In this document: positions 6,207 to 10,023 of the stretch, piece after piece
Layout of the letters: every line of letters starts with the position of its first letter
Position numbering within the stretch: position 1 is the stretch's first letter
NCBI GenBank assembly: GCA_002438865.1
Contig: DJRJ01000018.1
Span: forward strand, 2,285-12,307
Length of the DNA stretch: 10,023 nt
Source: Clostridiales bacterium UBA6363
GTDB lineage: Bacteria > Bacillota > Clostridia > UBA1381
Reading direction: 5' to 3'
Translations under genes and position numbers: made by a program
Notes under the pieces: model-generated
Told to the model about the DNA's origin: nothing
Seen by the model: the letters and a program-made list of their open reading frames with translations, nothing else
The model's database searches: none

Positions 6207-6702
6207 AATTCAGTTCAATATAATACGGGCAAATATCCTCATATTCCCCGTTTTTAAGTCTGAAGCCGTTCGGAATAGTTCCGAGCTGTTTAAAGCCTAT
6301 ACGCTCATACAAATGTCTTGCGTGAACATTTGTTGCAACAACGGCATTAAACTGCAAAACACCGAAGCCTATTTCCTTTGCACGGCTTATGCAGTCACGC
6401 ACAAGTTTTTCTCCTATATGTTTCCCACGCACGTCCGACGCCACGGCATAGCTTGCATTGCAGATATGTCCGCACCGTCCGACATTGTTCGGGTGAAGTA
6501 TGTACATACCCAGGATTTTGCCGTCGGAAACCTCCTCCGCAACACCACAGAAGCTTTGTGCCGCAAAAAATTCAGCCGCCGATTTATCATCAAGCGTTTC
6601 CTCCTGCGGAAATGCTATTCCCTCTTCAACAACTTCATTCCATATTTTAGCCATAGCCGAAACATCTTCATTTGTATAACGGCGTACAATAATATCGCTC
6701 AC
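6205..6702 (-). CDS. GNAT family N-acetyltransferase
   Basis: This 165-residue protein is a single-domain GNAT acetyltransferase, which uses acetyl-CoA to acetylate an amine on a small molecule or protein N-terminus. The acetyl-CoA pyrophosphate loop is seen as SDVRGKHIGEKLVRDC (about 89-104, the R-x-x-x-x-G type), preceded by the beta-strand NASYAVAS, and followed by TNVHARHLYERIGF (124-137), the usual motif B with its Tyr. The substrate cannot be deduced. The start is GTG at 6700-6702. It is preferred because GAGGAG lies 9 nt upstream and the N-terminus (MSDIIVRRYTNED) is the normal first GNAT strand; the next Met is at residue 17, inside the fold. It begins 17 bp after the proC stop, with its ribosome site within that gap, so it is very probably translated from the proC message. 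A link to proline metabolism is not implied. Confidence 0.9.
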   Translation of the reverse strand: MSDIIVRRYTNEDVSAMAKIWNEVVEEGIAFPQEETLDDKSAAEFFAAQSFCGVAEEVSDGKILGMYILHPNNVGRCGHICNASYAVASDVRGKHIGEKLVRDCISRAKEIGFGVLQFNAVVATNVHARHLYERIGFKQLGTIPNGFRLKNGEYEDICPYYIELN

Positions 6703-6719
6703 AGCCGTTCACTCCTCAA

Positions 6720-7511
6720 TTATATATTTTTTGATTTGTCGATACAGGCTTTCATTGCGTCAATTACCGCACTGCGAAATCCGTTTCTTTCAAGTGAAGC
6801 AACCGCCTCTATCGTTGTCCCCGACGGCGAGCATACCATATCCTTAAGTTCCGCAGGGCATTTGCCCGTTTCAAGCACCATTTTTGCACTGCCCAAAACC
6901 GCCTGTGCCGCAAAGGTATAAGCCTGGTTTCTCGGCATACCGCCCATAACGGCAGCATCCGCCATTGCCTCTATAAACATAAACACATACGCTGGTGATG
7001 AACCGCTTACCGCCGTTACGGCGTCCATAAGCTTTTCGGGTATGATTTCCGTTTTGCCAAAGCTGTCAAGTATTTTTTTTACTTCTGCCGCCTCGGTTTC
7101 GGTCACGTTTTCGTTATATGTCATTGCCGTCATACCCTCGCCGACAAGCGCCGGTGTATTTGGCATAAGGCGTATTATCTTAGTATCGTTTCCCAAAGCA
7201 TTCTGTAATTTTTCAAGCGACTGTCCTGCCGCAATTGAAACCACAACCGTATCTTTTCCGATACTCTCCTTTATCTCGTCTGCAACAGCGTATATGACAT
7301 TCGGCTTAACGCAAAGAAAAAGTACATCGGAGTCCGCCGCAACGGATACGTTATCCGTTGTTGTAAGCACGCCGTACTTTTCCATAAAGCCGTCAAGCTG
7401 TTCCTGCAAAACGCCCGATACCGTTATATTTTTCGGCTCAAAACCGCTTTTTACAATCCCGTCAACAATTGCGCCGCACATATTTCCGCTGCCTATAAAG
7501 CCTAATTTCAT
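6720..7511 (-). CDS. proC: Pyrroline-5-carboxylate reductase
   Basis: ProC reduces pyrroline-5-carboxylate to proline with NAD(P)H, the last step of proline synthesis, in the cytoplasm. The 263-residue length is normal. The N-terminal Rossmann motif is MKLGFIGSGNM (Gly5-Met11), followed by FLCVKPN (66-71), LMPNTPALVGEG (115-126), and the C-terminal family signature AVSGSSPAYVFMFIEAMADA (167-186) with GGMPRNQA and CSPSGTT (227-233). The ATG at 7509-7511 is the natural start for the Rossmann strand. Its ribosome site is weak: AAAGATGTGAT differs from an ideal AAAGGAGGTGAT by a missing G and one change. It lies downstream of oadA but behind a hairpin, so it may have its own unrecognised promoter or depend on read-through. 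The GNAT gene follows at 17 bp. Confidence 0.97.
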   Translation of the reverse strand: MKLGFIGSGNMCGAIVDGIVKSGFEPKNITVSGVLQEQLDGFMEKYGVLTTTDNVSVAADSDVLFLCVKPNVIYAVADEIKESIGKDTVVVSIAAGQSLEKLQNALGNDTKIIRLMPNTPALVGEGMTAMTYNENVTETEAAEVKKILDSFGKTEIIPEKLMDAVTAVSGSSPAYVFMFIEAMADAAVMGGMPRNQAYTFAAQAVLGSAKMVLETGKCPAELKDMVCSPSGTTIEAVASLERNGFRSAVIDAMKACIDKSKNI

Positions 7512-7538
7512 AAAATCACATCTTTCATAAATATTCTA

Positions 7539-7578
7539 AATAAGGAGCTGTAAAAAATCTTTTTTACAGCCCCTTATT
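7539..7578 (-). terminator. Long hairpin, probable intrinsic terminator after oadA
   Basis: Two 19-nt arms (7539-7557 and 7560-7578) pair around a tiny loop, with a core AAGGGGCTGT...ACAGCTCCTT and A6/T6 runs next to the loop. One position differs between the arms. In the minus-strand RNA it is a G-U wobble, whereas in the plus-strand RNA it would be an A-C mismatch, which points to function on the minus strand, right after the oadA stop at 7581-7583. The downstream T-tract is short (TTATTT), so termination may be partial and allow some read-through into proC. Confidence 0.7.
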
Positions 7579-7580
7579 GA

Positions 7581-8990
7581 TTATACAGGGTAAACCTTAT
7601 TTTCCCTATCGACAAGAGTATTGTCCACCTTGTCAAGCTCCGCTTCTCTGTATTTGAAGAAATCTACCGCAACCTGACCGAAGAGCGCATACGAAAGTAC
7701 GTCCTCATCCTGTCTTGTCCATTCGGCACATTCCTTTTTCATATTTTCAAGTTCGGGCTTTAAGAGGTCTGCCGGACGGCAGGTAATCTGCTTGTCGTTT
7801 CCGATTATCTTCTCGACGATTTCCGGCTTAATCGGTACGGGAGTTCTGCCGTACTCGCCCTTTACTATACCCTTTGTTTCCTTGGTTATCATCTTGTATC
7901 TTTCGCCCATAAGAACGTTAAGAACAGCCTGTGTTCCGACAATCTGTGACGACGGAGTAACCAACGGCGGGAATCCCATATCTTCACGTACTCTCGGCAC
8001 TTCCTTAAGCACTTCGTCATACTTATCCTCGGCGTGCTGCTGTTTAAGCTGTGAAACGAGGTTTGAAAGCATACCGCCCGGTACCTGGTATTTCAGCGTA
8101 TTAACGTCAACGCCCATAACCTTTGTACTCATCAATCCGCTTTCGATGTATTTTTCTCTGAGCGGCTTGAAGTAATCGCTTATTTCGATAAGCTTGTCAA
8201 GGTCATAGCCCGTATCGTATTCCGTACCCTGCAAAGCCGCAACAATCGACTCTGTAGGCGGCTGAGATGTACCCATTGCCAGCGGTGACATTGCGCAGTC
8301 AATTACGTCAACGCCTGCCTCAACAGCCTTAAGATAAACCATTGAAGCCTCGCCGCTCGTATAATGTGTATGGAGCTGAACCGGGATTTTAACCGTTTCT
8401 TTCAAAGCCTTTACAAGCTCATATGTCGTATACGGCAAAAGCAAGCCTGCCATATCCTTGATACAGATAGAATCTGCACCCATCTCCTCAATCTGTCTTG
8501 CCATATTCTTCCAGTAATCCATGGTGTAGGCATCACCAAGTGTATAAGAAAGTGCAACCTGTGCATGTCCCTTTTCCTTGTTTGCTGCCTTTACAGCTGT
8601 CTCAAGGTTACGAATATCATTCAGACAGTCAAAGATACGAATGATATCAATACCGTTAGCTGCGGATTTCTGTACAAAATACTCTACAACATCATCTGCA
8701 TACGGACGGTATCCAAGGATATTCTGTCCACGGAACAGCATCTGAAGCTTTGTATTCTTGAATCCGTCACGGAGCTTACGAAGTCTGTCCCATGGATCCT
8801 CTTTCAGGAAACGGAGACAAGCATCAAATGTAGCACCACCCCAGCACTCTACGGAATGGTAACCAACTTTATCCATTTTATCAATAATTGGCAACATCTG
8901 CTCTGTTGTCATACGAGTTGCAATCAAAGACTGGTGTGCATCTCTCAGCACAGTCTCGGTAATCTTTACCGGTTTCTTTTCTTCTGCCAT
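7581..8990 (-). CDS. oadA: Oxaloacetate decarboxylase alpha subunit (carboxyltransferase, no biotin domain)
   Basis: The alpha subunit moves the carboxyl group of oxaloacetate to a biotin carrier, giving pyruvate; the beta subunit then decarboxylates carboxybiotin and pumps Na+. The 469 residues hold the HMGL-like TIM barrel with ETVLRDAHQSL (Asp17), FRGQN (86-90), CIKDMAGL (Lys178) and HTHYTSG (His207, His209), the expected metal and carboxyl-lysine site. The PYC/OADA region follows (VPGGMLSNLVSQLKQ, VTPSSQIVGTQAVLNVL). It stops there: the biotinyl domain with its MKM motif is absent, so a separate carrier protein is needed. A pyruvate carboxylase B-subunit role is the main alternative, but the adjacent oadB favours the decarboxylase. 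The start has a perfect AGGAGGT (8998-9004, reverse strand) 7 nt upstream and lies 26 bp after oadB. Codon style changes inside the gene near codon 180 (about 8450), while the frame and protein stay intact. Confidence 0.93.
   Translation of the reverse strand: MAEEKKPVKITETVLRDAHQSLIATRMTTEQMLPIIDKMDKVGYHSVECWGGATFDACLRFLKEDPWDRLRKLRDGFKNTKLQMLFRGQNILGYRPYADDVVEYFVQKSAANGIDIIRIFDCLNDIRNLETAVKAANKEKGHAQVALSYTLGDAYTMDYWKNMARQIEEMGADSICIKDMAGLLLPYTTYELVKALKETVKIPVQLHTHYTSGEASMVYLKAVEAGVDVIDCAMSPLAMGTSQPPTESIVAALQGTEYDTGYDLDKLIEISDYFKPLREKYIESGLMSTKVMGVDVNTLKYQVPGGMLSNLVSQLKQQHAEDKYDEVLKEVPRVREDMGFPPLVTPSSQIVGTQAVLNVLMGERYKMITKETKGIVKGEYGRTPVPIKPEIVEKIIGNDKQITCRPADLLKPELENMKKECAEWTRQDEDVLSYALFGQVAVDFFKYREAELDKVDNTLVDRENKVYPV
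8300..8480. other. Codon-style breakpoint inside oadA (possible recombination or assembly join)
   Basis: Reading oadA from its start, the first 171 codons contain 10 glycines with no GGC (6 GGT, 4 GGA) and 13 isoleucines with no ATA. From Gly182 on, GGC is used for about half of 18 glycines and ATA appears from residue 270. The first part matches oadB, the second matches proC, dgt and the other genes to the left. The changeover falls around the conserved active-site stretch near Lys178-His209. These are hand counts. Confidence 0.6.
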
Positions 8991-9016
8991 TAGTCTGACC
9001 TCCTAAATTCTCTATA

Positions 9017-10023
9017 CTATACACCAAAGATTGCGAGGAATGTTCCGGCTGCAACCGCAGTACCGATAACACCTGCAACGTTTGGTCCCATGGCGTTCAT
9101 CAAAAGGAAGTTTGTAGGATCTGCCTCTGCACCAACCTTCTGGGATACACGGGCTGCCATAGGAACGGCAGAAACACCGGCGGAACCGATCAGCGGGTTG
9201 ATCTTTCCGTGAGTAACCTTGCAGAGAAGCTTACCGAGCATAACACCACCAAAAGTACCGCAGGCAAAGGCAACAAGACCAAGAACTACGATCTTCAGTG
9301 TATCTACGTTCAGGAATGCTTCAGCACTTGTAGAAGCACCTACAGATGTTCCGAGAAGGATTACTACGATGTACATAAGCGCATTGGAAGCTGTTTCAGA
9401 AAGCTGTTTAACAACTCCGGACTCACGGAACAGATTTCCGAGCATCAGCATACCAACAAGCGGAGCTGTTGTCGGAAGGATCAGGCAAACAACGATTGTG
9501 ATAACGATCGGGAAAAGGATCTTCTCAAGTTTGGAAACAGGACGAAGCTGCGCCATTTTGATCTTACGCTCTTCCTCTGTTGTAAATGCCTTCATGATCG
9601 GAGGCTGGATGATCGGTACCAGGGACATATAGGAATATGCTGCTACTGCGATCGGTCCCATAAGAGAAGACTGTCCAAGCTTACCTGCAAGGAAAATGGA
9701 AGTCGGGCCGTCAGCACCACCGATGATAGAGATCGCTGCTGCTGCTTTTCCGTTGAAGCCAAGGAAAATTGCAAGGAAGTATGCAAGGTAAATACCAAGC
9801 TGTGCAGCTGCTCCCATCAGGAAACTGATCGGATTCGCGATCAGCGGACCAAAGTCTGTCATCGCGCCGACACCCAGGAAGATCAGTGAAGGAAGAATAC
9901 TCCACTCATCAAGTAAGTAAAAATAATGAAGAAGTCCGCCAACGCCATTGGATGAATCCTCAACGCTCAGCATAATATCCGGATAAATGTTTACCAGAAG
10001 CATACCAAAAGCGATCGGAACCA
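9017..10023 (-). CDS. oadB: Na+-translocating decarboxylase beta subunit (5' end outside window)
   Basis: The beta subunit is the integral membrane part of the oxaloacetate (or related) decarboxylase. It decarboxylates carboxybiotin and exports Na+, conserving energy in anaerobes. The frame stays open to the right edge, where it reads [11 protein letters not shown], so the ATG at 10003 is internal and the true start lies outside. About 335 residues are seen, most of the usual ~370-430. Hallmarks are [16 protein letters not shown] sequence after the first helices, [20 protein letters not shown], the ion-site motif [12 protein letters not shown] (its Asp is the essential membrane aspartate of the family), [14 protein letters not shown] and [19 protein letters not shown]. 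Many hydrophobic helices are evident. The same subunit type serves glutaconyl-CoA and methylmalonyl-CoA decarboxylases, but the adjacent oadA points to oxaloacetate. It ends 26 bp before oadA, and both share a codon style unlike the left part of the window. Confidence 0.95.
   Translation of the reverse strand, partial: VPIAFGMLLVNIYPDIMLSVEDSSNGVGGLLHYFYLLDEWSILPSLIFLGVGAMTDFGPLIANPISFLMGAAAQLGIYLAYFLAIFLGFNGKAAAAISIIGGADGPTSIFLAGKLGQSSLMGPIAVAAYSYMSLVPIIQPPIMKAFTTEEERKIKMAQLRPVSKLEKILFPIVITIVVCLILPTTAPLVGMLMLGNLFRESGVVKQLSETASNALMYIVVILLGTSVGASTSAEAFLNVDTLKIVVLGLVAFACGTFGGVMLGKLLCKVTHGKINPLIGSAGVSAVPMAARVSQKVGAEADPTNFLLMNAMGPNVAGVIGTAVAAGTFLAIFGV

Noticed and set aside
7508..7528. Six-codon upstream frame (ATG AAA GAT GTG ATT TTA TGA) overlapping the proC start as ATGA
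   Set aside because: It has no ribosome site and its codons are simply the weak proC ribosome-site region; translational coupling is possible but unsupported.

Overview
The window reads as chromosomal DNA of an anaerobic, low-GC Gram-positive bacterium (Bacillota, most likely class Clostridia). The evidence is AT-rich intergenic DNA with sigma-A type promoters, strong AGGAGG-like ribosome binding sites, a class B-type sortase with an NPKTG surface protein, a C_GCAxxG_C_C family redox protein, and a sodium-pumping decarboxylase of the OadAB type. No CRISPR array, tRNA, rRNA, transposase or phage gene was seen. Every gap between genes is under 300 bases.

Left part (1-2400, all minus strand): the 5' part of murA (peptidoglycan precursor synthesis) runs off the left edge. 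Upstream of it lies a two-gene unit of a C_GCAxxG_C_C protein followed by tgt (queuosine modification of tRNA). A face-to-face overlapping promoter pair at 2322-2382 serves this unit and a plus-strand gene for a small four-helix membrane protein of unknown role (2411-2944), which ends at a strong hairpin terminator.

Middle part (2973-6206): a minus-strand two-gene unit encodes a secreted NPKTG-anchored wall protein followed by a class B-type sortase, a likely substrate-enzyme pair. Divergent from it is a plus-strand HD-domain dNTP triphosphohydrolase (Dgt-like). The two units start from back-to-back promoters sharing an A/T-rich centre (4867-4943). The dgt-like gene ends at a bidirectional terminator shared with the convergent genes to its right.

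Right part (6205-10023, all minus strand): oadB (5' end outside the window) and oadA encode the membrane beta subunit and the carboxyltransferase alpha subunit of a Na+-pumping oxaloacetate decarboxylase. A long hairpin separates them from proC (last step of proline synthesis) and a GNAT acetyltransferase.

The most notable signal is a change of codon style inside oadA near 8450. Everything to its right (oadB and the first ~180 codons of oadA) avoids GGC and ATA and favours GCA, ACA, GGT/GGA and ATC. Everything to its left matches the rest of the window. This suggests either intragenic recombination or a chimeric assembly join. No clearly new multi-gene system is visible; most genes are recognisable housekeeping or surface-protein genes.
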